From an uncultured Prevotella sp. (GTDB lineage Bacteria > Bacteroidota > Bacteroidia > Bacteroidales > Bacteroidaceae), in contig CAJJWN010000003.1 of NCBI GenBank assembly GCA_905196835.1, positions 1-64,000 on the forward strand: a DNA stretch of 64,000 bases, written 5' to 3'. The number at the start of each line of letters is the position of its first letter. Positions within the stretch are counted from its first letter, which is position 1. The translations under genes were made by a program, and so were the position numbers. The notes below the pieces were generated by a model. It was not told the DNA's origin. It did not search any database and was given only the letters and a program-made list of their open reading frames with translations. Shown here piece after piece: positions 16,433 to 25,366 of this stretch.

Positions 16433-17116
16433 ATGATACATTCATCCATCGACATGGAGAACGCGGTGCTCGAACGGGGCATCCTGCCGTTCTTCCGCTG
16501 CGGCATTCCCGGCTTTTCCATTGAGGAAATGACGGCTGGCGAGCTGTGGTTTTCTGACGAAGAGGAAGGTCCGTGGGAGTGGGAAGGCCCGGTAATACGC
16601 GAAGGGCACTGCGCCTACGGCAAGCTGTTCGCAAAGAAGGCGGGCTACGTAAGCCTGGAATGGCTGCCCCACCTTGTGAACTACCGGCGCACGCTGCGCT
16701 ACGCCAAGGACGAGGACACCGCCGCGCTTGACAACGTTGTGCTGCAAACAATAGCGTCGGAGGGCAGCGCAACGGTAAAGGAATTGCGCCGTATGCTCGG
16801 TTTCGCGCGCGGACGGAGACGCACTGCTGACGACCTTGTGGACGACATGCCCGGGGCAGGACGCATATCGCTTGAACCGATACTGACGCGGCTGATGATG
16901 GCTGTGCGCGTGGTAATATCCGACTTTGAGTATAACACCGACCGCCACGGACGGCCTTACGGCTGGGGAGTGGCGCGATACACCACGCCCGAAAGCCTGT
17001 ACGGACGGCTCGACGCAGGCTGTACGCCGCAAGAATCGCACGACAAGATGGTACAGCATCTGCACAGGATGCTGCCTTATGCACAAGAAAGCAAAATCTT
17101 GAAACTCATCGGCTGA
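16433..17116 (+). CDS. AlkZ-related protein (DNA glycosylase-like)
   Basis: 227 residues. I recognise the Bacteroidetes family annotated as AlkZ-related: GIPGFSIEEMT, ELWFSDEEEGPWEWEGPVI and the winged-helix-like ATVKELRRMLGF are typical. AlkZ/YcaQ glycosylases unhook DNA crosslinks, but this family is much shorter than AlkZ and I cannot point to the QxQ or QxD catalytic motif, so activity is uncertain. It starts at 16433 directly after a GC-rich repeat; an in-frame ATG at 16454 (MENAVLERG) is an alternative start. It converges on the ABC-2 permease genes. Confidence 0.7.
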   Translation: MIHSSIDMENAVLERGILPFFRCGIPGFSIEEMTAGELWFSDEEEGPWEWEGPVIREGHCAYGKLFAKKAGYVSLEWLPHLVNYRRTLRYAKDEDTAALDNVVLQTIASEGSATVKELRRMLGFARGRRRTADDLVDDMPGAGRISLEPILTRLMMAVRVVISDFEYNTDRHGRPYGWGVARYTTPESLYGRLDAGCTPQESHDKMVQHLHRMLPYAQESKILKLIG

Positions 17117-17120
17117 AGGC

Positions 17121-18326
17121 TCACACCGTGCCTTCAGCCCTTCTCCTCTTGATTACCTGCCATCGGTAAAGCAGGCAGGTGATGAAGAAATAGACTATCG
17201 TCTGCGCCCAAAGAGCCACATACTCCACCCTTACATCGCCCAGCAGGGCACCCATAGTGTTCATCCTTACAAAGCCGCGTATGCCGAACGTGGACGGCGC
17301 AAGCCACGACACCCATTGCCAGAAAGGCGGAATGGCACTCTGCGGCCACGACACGCCAGAAATGAAAAGCAGCGGCACTGACGTGAACACCACTATAAGG
17401 ATGACGTTCTCGCGGTAACGGATGAGTCCGGAAATTATCATTGCGAAGAACACGCACGACAGGACGTATGGCAACATGAACCAGAACGTATCGCCGGGAC
17501 GCAGCAACGACGTGAAGCCGAACAAGCGCGGCACTACAAGCGCGACGTAAGACGTAACAACGGCGTACACCATGAAGTAAGCCAAGGCACGGCCAAGCAC
17601 CGTGCGGAACACGCCGTCGTAACGCGCCGCATCTGGCAGGAAAGAGCCTGTCTTGCTGCGTTCGCGCGCAGTGCCGACCGACAGGCCGACACCGAGCAGC
17701 AACGTCTGCTGTATTATGAGCATAAGTACGCCAGGAATGATGAAGTTGCCATAACCGCCGGTAGAGTTGAAGAGCTGCACCTCGTCGAAGTCGAGCGGCT
17801 TGGCAGTTATTTCGTCCTCACGCTCCGTCCAGTTGCCGGCACGTTCTATCAGGATTTTAGAGTTCACGTTGCCGGCCACAGCCGTGGCCGTCTGGAATAT
17901 GGCCTTATAGTAAAGCATGAAACTCATGTCGCAGAACACGCTGACACGGCTCTGCTCCATACGCGACACGCGGGTCTGGAAATCGGTAGGAAAATATATC
18001 ACGCCGAAGGCATCCTGTCGGCCGACTACGTCCTTGGCCTCGTCGAGATTGGTGCAATACCGGGCCACACGGACATCGGGAGACGCGTCAAACTGGCGTA
18101 TGAACTCGCGGCTCATGGCACTGTGCGACAAATCGACAACTGCCACCGGCACCTCGCGCACCACCTCGTTGGTGTAAATCCAGGAATAAAGCAGCGGATA
18201 AAACAACGGCACAAGGATGAAGAAGATGAGCACACCCTCATCTTTCCAGATGGTGCGCATCTCGTCAGCCCATATTTGGAGCATGTCGCCGAAACCTTGT
18301 TTTATCCTCGAATTTAATCTCATCAA
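17121..18326 (-). CDS. ABC-2 type permease (second of pair)
   Basis: 401 residues. Topology is one N-terminal helix (LIFFILVPLFYPLLYSWIY), a periplasmic domain of about 140 residues (VPVAVVDLSHSAMSREFIRQ and the DAFGVIYFP strand), then about five helices. This is the YhhJ/YbhR-like ABC-2 membrane subunit. It is the last gene of a TolC-HlyD-permease-permease set, 59 bases after the first permease. Inner-membrane exporter component; substrate unknown. No nucleotide-binding subunit is encoded in the set. Confidence 0.87.
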   Translation of the reverse strand: MMRLNSRIKQGFGDMLQIWADEMRTIWKDEGVLIFFILVPLFYPLLYSWIYTNEVVREVPVAVVDLSHSAMSREFIRQFDASPDVRVARYCTNLDEAKDVVGRQDAFGVIYFPTDFQTRVSRMEQSRVSVFCDMSFMLYYKAIFQTATAVAGNVNSKILIERAGNWTEREDEITAKPLDFDEVQLFNSTGGYGNFIIPGVLMLIIQQTLLLGVGLSVGTARERSKTGSFLPDAARYDGVFRTVLGRALAYFMVYAVVTSYVALVVPRLFGFTSLLRPGDTFWFMLPYVLSCVFFAMIISGLIRYRENVILIVVFTSVPLLFISGVSWPQSAIPPFWQWVSWLAPSTFGIRGFVRMNTMGALLGDVRVEYVALWAQTIVYFFITCLLYRWQVIKRRRAEGTV

Positions 18327-18385
18327 TCACCAATTTATTTAAGGCATATAGGCCATAATGAGCCTAATAAGCCACATTAATCCGA

Positions 18386-19561
18386 CTATGGCAGATACTG
18401 GTATGCCAGGACGTTCTTCTTTATGCGGCCTGCCACAAGCAAAGGCAAAGCCGTGAAGACGAGCAGCGCACCGATGTAGGGCCATGAATAGTCAATCGGA
18501 TAGCCGTTGAATATGTTGAGCTGGTAAACCATATAATAATGCCTCAACGGGAAAAGCTGGGCTATGGCCTTGATTTCGGCATCCATGGCCGACAGCGGAA
18601 ACGCCGTGCCCGACAGCGAATAGCTCAACACCGCCCACAGGCAGCAGATACTCATAGACATGCGCAACGACGGCACAAGGCCGAAAACGAATATGCCGAA
18701 AGCCTGCGACGACTGCACCGAGAGCAAACCCAGCAACAGAATATATCCCGTTCCGCCGGGATGCGGGAATTGGAGAACGCCGAACACATAGAACATATAG
18801 CCATAAAAGATGGCAAGCCATATAAGCGTCTGCGGCAGCATCTTGCCCAAAATGGCGACGGCGATGTTGTCGCCTGAAGCCGAAAGCCACTCCTTCGCCG
18901 AATTGAACTTCAGCTCCGTACCCAAAGAATAAGCCGTAACGAGAAAGATGAACAGCATGAGGCAGCCCGGCACAAGCATCGTGTTAAGGTAAACACTGTA
19001 ATTTATCATAGGGTTGTTAACCGTATGCAAGTCAACGACAACAGGCTGGAGCACGCTCATAACCAGCTCTTCCGTCAACCCCTTGGCACTCAACAACGAA
19101 GCTCCTACACTGGCGGAGCCAAGCGTCGAAATGGTTTTCAAGTCACGGTAAAGCAATGCTCCCGCCGTATAAGACGTAGAACTGTAATAAAACGAAATCT
19201 TAGGCTGGCGCATGGCAAGAAGTTCCGCCGTAGTGCCTTCGGGTATATAAAGAAACGCGTAAATCTCGTTGCGCTGTATAGCACGGCGGGCTTCAGCCAC
19301 ACTGGCATAACGCGCCGTGACTTTAGTCGCCTGGAAAGCGTCAAGTTTCCTTACAAGTGTGCGTGTTGTCGCGGTATTGTCGTGGTCAACCACACCCACG
19401 GGCATGTCTGTAGGCTGGCCGTCAGCCATAAGGGACGTGAAGAATACGGTGACAATCACAGGAAACACAACCATGCAGAACAGATACATCAGGTTCTTGC
19501 GCATTATGCCACACTCGCGGCGCGCCACACCGTAAATCCGTTTAAACATGTCACCACTCAT
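18386..19561 (-). CDS. ABC-2 type permease (first of pair)
   Basis: 391 residues with the same plan as its downstream paralogue: N-terminal helix (LMYLFCMVVFPVIVTVFFTS), a periplasmic domain (MPVGVVDHDNTATTRTLVRK) and five or six C-terminal helices. The two probably form a heterodimeric pore. It lies 49 bases after the HlyD-like gene. Start ATG at 19561; a nearby internal ATG at residue 5 (MFKRIYGVARRECGIMRKNL) is also possible. Confidence 0.87.
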   Translation of the reverse strand: MSGDMFKRIYGVARRECGIMRKNLMYLFCMVVFPVIVTVFFTSLMADGQPTDMPVGVVDHDNTATTRTLVRKLDAFQATKVTARYASVAEARRAIQRNEIYAFLYIPEGTTAELLAMRQPKISFYYSSTSYTAGALLYRDLKTISTLGSASVGASLLSAKGLTEELVMSVLQPVVVDLHTVNNPMINYSVYLNTMLVPGCLMLFIFLVTAYSLGTELKFNSAKEWLSASGDNIAVAILGKMLPQTLIWLAIFYGYMFYVFGVLQFPHPGGTGYILLLGLLSVQSSQAFGIFVFGLVPSLRMSMSICCLWAVLSYSLSGTAFPLSAMDAEIKAIAQLFPLRHYYMVYQLNIFNGYPIDYSWPYIGALLVFTALPLLVAGRIKKNVLAYQYLP

Positions 19562-19610
19562 TCTTATAAATCCCTTTCTCGCTGTCTTCGCTATCCGCTA
19601 TTCCGCAGCA

Positions 19611-20597
19611 TTACTCCTTTATGATGAGCGACATGCCGGGCCTCAACCCTTCAATCTTGTCCACCGGACGTGCCTTTACCTCAAACGTCTTAAGGTCATA
19701 CTGGCCGTTTGTCTTCGTGGCTTTCCACACCGCATAGCTACCCTCGTCCTTTATGTAGTACACCTTCATGCGTATGTCCTTGTTGAACGCCGGGCAATAA
19801 GCCGTGAACGTATCGCCCACCTTGAGCCCCTTCAGCTGGTCTTCACGCACATTGAACGTTCCCCACTGGTCGCTCATGATTGAAATGCTCATGATTGGGG
19901 AACCGGCGCCGACAAGTTCGCCGAGTTTCGGATAGACATCGCTTACCTCGCCTTCCATCTGTGCAACCTGCACGGTTTCCTTTACATACGAATCCACTTC
20001 CTGCACAGCACCTTGCGCCCTACGCTTCTGGGCTGCGGCGGCCTCACGCTCCTCACGCCGTGCTCCGGCCACAGCCATGTCGTACTGGCTCTTGGCAGCC
20101 TGCGCCTGCGCCTTCATCGCCTTGTAGTTGGCATAAGCCTCGTCACGCTTCTGCGCACTCATCACGCCCTCGTCAAAAAGACGCTGCACACGGCCGTATG
20201 ACTTCTCTGCAATCTCAAGGCCTGCCTTGGCCTGCTGCCATACCTCAAACGCTCCTTGCACCTGTTCTCGGCGAGCGCCCTTGTCGGCCATTGTGCTCAA
20301 TGCCGCCGCCGCATCCTCCGCACTGACGGCCTGTGCCCTCTTTGCCTCAACGTCAGGAGCGTCAAGTATGGCAAGCGTATCGCCTACCTTCACGTAATCG
20401 CCTTCCTGCACACGTAATTCGAGTATGCGTCCGGGAACTTTGCTCGACACGCGGTATTCAGACACTTCGACCTCACCCTGTATTGTGTCAGGTGTGCGTC
20501 CGAACGTCAGGAAACCTATTACCCCGACAATTACAACAACCGCCGCAAAGCAGAATGTGGCAAGCAATATGTTGTTATGCTGTGTTTTCTTTTCCAT
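19611..20597 (-). CDS. HlyD family periplasmic adaptor subunit
   Basis: 328 residues. An N-terminal membrane helix (LLATFCFAAVVVIVGVIGFL) is followed by a biotinyl-lipoyl-like segment (SSKVPGRILELRVQEGDYVK), an Ala/Glu/Lys-rich helical hairpin (about 95-200), and a C-terminal beta-barrel half (AYCPAFNKDIRMKVYYIKDE). It bridges the permeases to the TolC-like channel. It lies in the order TolC, HlyD, permease, permease, separated from tolC by 105 bases that hold AT-rich repeats. Confidence 0.9.
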   Translation of the reverse strand: MEKKTQHNNILLATFCFAAVVVIVGVIGFLTFGRTPDTIQGEVEVSEYRVSSKVPGRILELRVQEGDYVKVGDTLAILDAPDVEAKRAQAVSAEDAAAALSTMADKGARREQVQGAFEVWQQAKAGLEIAEKSYGRVQRLFDEGVMSAQKRDEAYANYKAMKAQAQAAKSQYDMAVAGARREEREAAAAQKRRAQGAVQEVDSYVKETVQVAQMEGEVSDVYPKLGELVGAGSPIMSISIMSDQWGTFNVREDQLKGLKVGDTFTAYCPAFNKDIRMKVYYIKDEGSYAVWKATKTNGQYDLKTFEVKARPVDKIEGLRPGMSLIIKE

Positions 20598-20702
20598 TTT
20601 CTTTTATTTAATTGGGAGAACTAGGAAAACTGAGAGAACTGGGAATGATGGGGACACCAATGGATTTTTCACTCTTCACTCTTAATTCTTCGTTCTTCAC
20701 TT

Positions 20703-22193
20703 TCAATATATTGTTTCTCCAAGAACTTTTTTCAAGTTTGTCAATGTCAATTTAACGTCAATGTCTGCGTCAATCTTCTGTGAACGGGCCTGTAGCCATG
20801 CGGTCTGCGCCGCCATGACATCAGTAACGTCCATCACGCCCTCTTTGAAACCAAGATTGGCGCAACGCAGGTTTTCATCGGCTTGCTCAGTATTTTTCCT
20901 TGCCATTGCAAGTTTTTTGTTAGCCTCGTCAACCTTGTACGAGCTTTGGTTTACCTGCAACTCAACCTTCTCACGCGCCTCGTCAAGCTCAAGCATTGCT
21001 ATGCTCGTGGCCGTTTTGCCTGCACGTACTTTGTAAGTGCCTTCAAACCAGTTCCATACAGGTATCCTGACGATGACGCCAATATTCCATACTCCCGAGA
21101 ACTTACGTTCAAAGCCGTTGTAAAGCGAAGGGTTTGTCACAAGATAACCACCGGTCAACGCCACTTGCGGCAAATAAGCCGCACGTATAAGTTTGGTTGT
21201 CTGACGGCTTATATCTACCGTATTCTCAAGCATTTTCAGCTCCGGACGGTTTTCCATTGCTGCCGAAACGTCTGGCATAGGCATACTCTCCGCCGCCGAA
21301 ACGTCCTCTTTGTCTTCGTCTTCAAGAATTATATTGCCGTCCATCGGCAATCCGCAAAGCTGGCAAAGCAACATTTTTGCAAGCGACAGGCCGTTGTCAA
21401 CCTGCGTGAGCTGCATTTCCGCCTCGTTGACCCTAACGTCCACTTTCAGTCCGTCGGCTCTCGTTGCGACGCCTTCTTTTATCATTTTGCCGACATCGCC
21501 GCTAAGTTTCTTTACAAGTTCAAGATAACTTGTGGCAAGTCTCTGCTTATGTTTCAATGAAACTACCGTCCAGTAAGCGTTATCAACGTCGTAGACTACG
21601 TTCTGCCTGCTGTTCTGCAAGTCGTTGGCGGCAAGCTGCTCGCTTATCTCGGCAATCTTGTTAGCCGCGACAATGCTTCCGCCCATATATATAGGCTGCG
21701 TAACCATAACCGACGCAGCGAACATGTTACGGGTATCTGTCCTAAAAGCGTCGTTGATGTTTTTCCCAATGGCATTGCCTGCCTGCTCTATACCCGGGGC
21801 TATCTTGCCTGCAATGTTGCCAAGAGCCTCGGCTGCCTGCGGAGTGATAATGCCCTGTCCGGCCATTTCAGAGATTACGGACGACATGGTGTTGCCAATC
21901 TGCCCGGCCGCCGTAGTGCCTATGCTGCCTATTGCCCCTTTCTGCTTGTCGCTCAATATTGATATTTCCCTGCTTGTAAACTCATATCCGCCAAGTACGT
22001 CCACATGCGGCAGATACTTGGTCTTTGCGGCCTTGCGCGTATCGCGTGCAACGTCCTGCTTCAGTTTGGATATGCCAAGCTGCTTGTTGTTGCGCAAAGC
22101 CATGGCCCGGCAACTGTCGAGCGACAACATCCGCTGCGCCCCTACGGGCAAGGCAACGAATATCAGCGAGAGCAAAATCGTTACATTCTTCAT
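20703..22193 (-). CDS. TolC family outer-membrane efflux protein
   Basis: 496 residues with a signal peptide (MKNVTILLSLIFVALPVGAQ) and two OEP repeats. KYLPHVDVLGGYEF and AAYLPQVALTGGYLV are the two equivalent strand/coil junctions. An insertion of about 85 residues after the first strand (ILSDKQKGAIGSIGTTAAGQ onward), rich in Gly, Ala and Ile, is larger than in classical TolC. It forms the outer-membrane duct of the exporter. The upstream 290-residue coiled-coil protein is 64 bases away and may share its promoter. Confidence 0.92.
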   Translation of the reverse strand: MKNVTILLSLIFVALPVGAQRMLSLDSCRAMALRNNKQLGISKLKQDVARDTRKAAKTKYLPHVDVLGGYEFTSREISILSDKQKGAIGSIGTTAAGQIGNTMSSVISEMAGQGIITPQAAEALGNIAGKIAPGIEQAGNAIGKNINDAFRTDTRNMFAASVMVTQPIYMGGSIVAANKIAEISEQLAANDLQNSRQNVVYDVDNAYWTVVSLKHKQRLATSYLELVKKLSGDVGKMIKEGVATRADGLKVDVRVNEAEMQLTQVDNGLSLAKMLLCQLCGLPMDGNIILEDEDKEDVSAAESMPMPDVSAAMENRPELKMLENTVDISRQTTKLIRAAYLPQVALTGGYLVTNPSLYNGFERKFSGVWNIGVIVRIPVWNWFEGTYKVRAGKTATSIAMLELDEAREKVELQVNQSSYKVDEANKKLAMARKNTEQADENLRCANLGFKEGVMDVTDVMAAQTAWLQARSQKIDADIDVKLTLTNLKKVLGETIY

Positions 22194-22257
22194 ATAAAAA
22201 TGTTGTCAAAACCTACATGCAAGGCCGCAAACGCAACTTTGCACCAATTACAGCAAC

Positions 22258-23130
22258 TTACTTTATAGAGAAGTTTCTCGAGCCTATCATATTGCCGTCG
22301 GCAAACACGCTTACATTGTATGTGCCTTCACCAAGAAACTCGTTTACATTCCAATACATAGTCACGGGTGTCTCGTTTCCAGTATATTCTATGGTCTTCT
22401 TCATCGAGTAAGGCAGGTTGCGGTTTTCATACTGGAAGGCACCGCCGCCCGACAATACAGTCCCGGCAGGCGTGGTGATGCGCACATATACGGTCTTGTT
22501 GCCGCTTGCCGCCGTCACGTTCTTGGCAATGTTGAAGTTCACCTGAATTGTCTTGCACCTCTTCACCTTCTTTGTCACCTTGCCGCGCTTGTTCTTCAGC
22601 GTCATGGTTATGCCCGTAGCGTCGAGCTGTGCGGCGATGGCAACCTTCTCCGACAGCGTCTGCTTGTCGGCGTTCAGTCCCTCAATCTGCCTTGTAGCCT
22701 CGGCGTATTGTCCTTTTACACGTGTATTTTCTTCAGTCAAGTTTTGGTTCAGTCGGTTGAGAGAGTCTATCTCAAGCACATAACTGCGGATTACGGCGCG
22801 GCATGTTGCCAGTTCCTTTTTCAGTCGTGCTATTTCCCTTGCGTCAGAAGCCTTGACGTTCCTAAGTTCTTCCAGAAGTTTCTCCGTCTTCAATTGCTCC
22901 TGCGTAAGCTGTTCTATTATAGAGTCGTTGTTAATCTGCGTCTTCAGCTCGCTATACTGGTCGGCAAACATCTGGTACTCGTTTTCCATTTCCTTTTTGT
23001 CCAGCTCGGCCAGTTCCTGCATTTCCTTGTTGGCCTGTTTCTGGTTGGTAAGACTTATGGCAAGATACACTATGCCAGCAACCAACAACAAACCTACAAT
23101 GACAGATGGAATTATTACTTTCTTGTTCAT
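22258..23130 (-). CDS. Membrane-anchored coiled-coil protein (uncharacterised, Bacteroidales-conserved)
   Basis: 290 residues: one N-terminal helix (VIIPSVIVGLLLVAGIVYLA), then about 125 residues of coiled coil (heptad-rich from KQANKEMQEL to NADKQTLSEK), then a C-terminal beta-rich domain (VKRCKTIQVNFNIAKNVTAA, GEGTYNVSVFADGNMIGSRN). The polypeptide probably projects into the periplasm. I recognise the architecture as conserved in Bacteroidales but know no function. A good promoter lies upstream at 23182-23214 (minus). Its position before tolC suggests a possible accessory role in export, which is inference. Confidence 0.65.
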   Translation of the reverse strand: MNKKVIIPSVIVGLLLVAGIVYLAISLTNQKQANKEMQELAELDKKEMENEYQMFADQYSELKTQINNDSIIEQLTQEQLKTEKLLEELRNVKASDAREIARLKKELATCRAVIRSYVLEIDSLNRLNQNLTEENTRVKGQYAEATRQIEGLNADKQTLSEKVAIAAQLDATGITMTLKNKRGKVTKKVKRCKTIQVNFNIAKNVTAASGNKTVYVRITTPAGTVLSGGGAFQYENRNLPYSMKKTIEYTGNETPVTMYWNVNEFLGEGTYNVSVFADGNMIGSRNFSIK

Positions 23131-23181
23131 ATCCGTTTTTTATTTATCAGTCAATAATACGTTTTCAATTTTACTATCATG

Positions 23182-23214
23182 CAAAATTAGCCTATTTCCT
23201 TTAAACGCCCCAAA
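23182..23214 (-). promoter_or_regulatory. Promoter for the coiled-coil/TolC operon
   Basis: The minus strand reads TTTG (23211-23214), 21 bases, TAATTTTG (23182-23189), about 50 bases upstream of the coiled-coil gene start. Confidence 0.6.
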
Positions 23215-23267
23215 AAATTCCAAACTATAAATATCCAAATCGATAAAATTAGTAATTTTACCGAATT

Positions 23268-23301
23268 TTTGAACAATATTAAAAAGGATTACTTATATTT
23301 G
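23268..23301 (+). promoter_or_regulatory. Promoter for the DUF4492-cydAB operon
   Basis: TTTG (23268-23271), 22 bases, TATATTTG (23294-23301), about 50 bases before the DUF4492 start. It is divergent from the promoter at 23182-23214. Confidence 0.6.
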
Positions 23302-23349
23302 CAGAGGCGTATGCCATGCACCTTAATATACAGAAATACACACTACTCC

Positions 23350-23562
23350 ATGATTAGACAAGTCATAAATTTCTACCGCGACGGCTTCAAGAGCATGAGG
23401 CTCGGCAAGACACTTTGGCTTGTCGTGATTGTAAAACTCGTCATTATCTTTGTTGTCATCAAACTGTTATTCATGCCCGACATACTTAGCGAACGTGCTG
23501 ATGGCAACGAAGCCGACTACGTGTCAACGCAAATAATTAAAAAAGTGAATAATGAAAAGTGA
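23350..23562 (+). CDS. DUF4492 small membrane protein upstream of cydAB
   Basis: 70 residues from the ATG at 23350 (MIRQVINFYRDGFKSMRLGK); the longer frame from 23269 overlaps the promoter. One transmembrane helix (LWLVVIVKLVIIFVVIKLLF) follows the conserved FYRDGF motif. DUF4492 proteins are commonly found directly before cytochrome bd genes in Bacteroidetes, so a small accessory subunit of the oxidase is likely, by analogy with CydX-type peptides. An AT-rich repeat separates it from cydA by 67 bases. Confidence 0.8.
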   Translation: MIRQVINFYRDGFKSMRLGKTLWLVVIVKLVIIFVVIKLLFMPDILSERADGNEADYVSTQIIKKVNNEK

Positions 23563-23629
23563 ATAATCCATTACCTTACAGCACGCCAGGCTATAAACTC
23601 TTAATTCTTAACTCTTAACTTATTTAAAT

Positions 23630-25222
23630 ATGGACAATCTCTTACTAAGCATAAGCGCCGGAACAGTAGACTGGTCGAGGGCGCAATTCGCGCTCACCGC
23701 CATTTACCACTGGTTTTTCGTCCCACTTACGTTGGGGCTTGCGCTTATCATGGGCATAATGGAAACATGTTATTACCGTACAGGCAAGAAGTTTTGGAAA
23801 GACACCTCACGCTTCTGGCAAAAGCTTTTCGGAATAAACTTCGCCATGGGCGTGGCTACCGGCATAATACTTGAATTCGAGTTCGGCACAAACTGGAGCA
23901 ACTATTCGTGGCTCGTGGGCGACATTTTCGGCGCGCCGCTCGCAATCGAGGGCATAGTGGCATTTTTCCTCGAAGCCACATTCGTAGGCGTGATGTTCTT
24001 CGGCTGGGACAAGGTGTCACGCGGTTTCCACCTTGCTTCTACATGGCTTACAGGCATCGGCGCTACAATATCGGCATGGTGGATACTCGTAGCTAACGCC
24101 TGGATGCAATATCCCGTGGGGCAGGCATTCAACCCCGACACCATGCGCAACGAAATGACTTCCTTCGCCGAAGTAGCCTTGTCGCCGTTTGCCATCGACA
24201 AATTCTTCCATACCGTCATATCGGCATGGATTATCGGAGCAATCTTCACCGTAGCCGTAAGCTGCTACCTCATGTACCGCCGCCGACATGATGAAGGACA
24301 AGCCTGCCGTGACCGCCGCCTTGCCGTGCAGAGCATGAAAATCGCTTCCATCGTAGGCCTTGTATCGTCGCTCCTTGCCATACATACGGGCGACAGTTCG
24401 GCGTACATGGTAGCGCAGTCACAACCCATGAAACTTGCCGCCATGGAGGCTTTATACAACGGAGGACAAGGCGAAGGACTGACCGTCGCCGCCGCCGTCA
24501 ACCCGTTCAGCCAACCCGACTACGCCTCCGGCGAAGAGCCGCCGCTGAAAATCGCCATGCCCAACATGCTCTCGTTCCTTGCCACACGCGACTTTAACGG
24601 CTACGTACCCGGAATAAACGACATTATACGTGGCGGATATACCATGCCCGACGGTACTACGGCTATATCATTAGACGAGAAGATGGAGCGCGGGCGCAAG
24701 GCCATAGCCGCCCTCTCCGGCTACCGTGAGGCGCAAGCAAACGGAGACGCAATAGCCGCAGCGGGACACCGTAAGACACTCGACGAAAACATCAAATACT
24801 TCGGCTACGGTTACATTGACAACGCCGAACAAACCGTACCTTACATTCCGCTGTGCTTCTGGGCGTTCCGTGTAATGGTAGGCTTGGGCGTGCTGTTCCT
24901 CCTGTTCTTCGCCTTGTCAACATTCCTTTCATACAAGAAGGACATAACTAAGATGCGCTGGCTGCACGTCACGGGCATGGCGCTCCTGCCGCTCGGCTAC
25001 ATAGCCAGCGAGGCGGGATGGCTCGTCGCCGAATTCGGCCGCCAGCCATGGACAATCCAAGACATGCTGCCTACGTGGGTCGCCGTGTCCGATATCGGCT
25101 CCGCCTCGGTAATGCTCACTTTCTTCATCTTCCTCGCCCTGTTCACCCTCCTGCTCATCGTAGAGATTAGCATCATGTGCAAGGCGATAAAGAAAGGACC
25201 TGAATATGAAAGAAATGAATAA
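23630..25222 (+). CDS. cydA: Cytochrome bd ubiquinol oxidase subunit I
   Basis: 530 residues, with multiple membrane helices. The N-terminal heme-ligand region reads SRAQFALTAIYHWFFVPLTL, the second heme histidine lies in KFFHTVISAWIIGA, and GRQPWTIQDMLPT is the conserved quinol-site motif. A Q-loop insertion of about 130 residues lies between helices 6 and 7. It oxidises quinol and reduces O2 at high affinity, supporting microaerobic respiration or O2 scavenging in an otherwise anaerobic lineage. Order: DUF4492, cydA, cydB. Confidence 0.97.
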   Translation: MDNLLLSISAGTVDWSRAQFALTAIYHWFFVPLTLGLALIMGIMETCYYRTGKKFWKDTSRFWQKLFGINFAMGVATGIILEFEFGTNWSNYSWLVGDIFGAPLAIEGIVAFFLEATFVGVMFFGWDKVSRGFHLASTWLTGIGATISAWWILVANAWMQYPVGQAFNPDTMRNEMTSFAEVALSPFAIDKFFHTVISAWIIGAIFTVAVSCYLMYRRRHDEGQACRDRRLAVQSMKIASIVGLVSSLLAIHTGDSSAYMVAQSQPMKLAAMEALYNGGQGEGLTVAAAVNPFSQPDYASGEEPPLKIAMPNMLSFLATRDFNGYVPGINDIIRGGYTMPDGTTAISLDEKMERGRKAIAALSGYREAQANGDAIAAAGHRKTLDENIKYFGYGYIDNAEQTVPYIPLCFWAFRVMVGLGVLFLLFFALSTFLSYKKDITKMRWLHVTGMALLPLGYIASEAGWLVAEFGRQPWTIQDMLPTWVAVSDIGSASVMLTFFIFLALFTLLLIVEISIMCKAIKKGPEYERNE

Positions 25223-25366
25223 TGTGAAAATGAATAATGTGAAAATGAATAATGAATAATAATAAATAATGAACAATTAAAATGATAAACGATTACGAAA
25301 AAAAATCAATCGCGGCGTAAGCCAAATTTTTCATTTTTAATTTTTCATTTTTAATTAATAAAATAT
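25223..25366. repeat. AT-rich repeats between cydA and cydB
   Basis: The gap holds two or three direct copies of AATGTGAAAATGAAT-like units and a TTTTTCATTTTTAATTTTTC run. The same ATTTTTCATTATTC sequence type occurs at 47283-47305 and 48857-48897. No gene. Confidence 0.6.

Noticed and set aside
17121..19561. Drug/heme exporter assignment for the ABC-2 permeases
   Set aside because: Nothing in the sequence points to a substrate; only the transporter class is supported.
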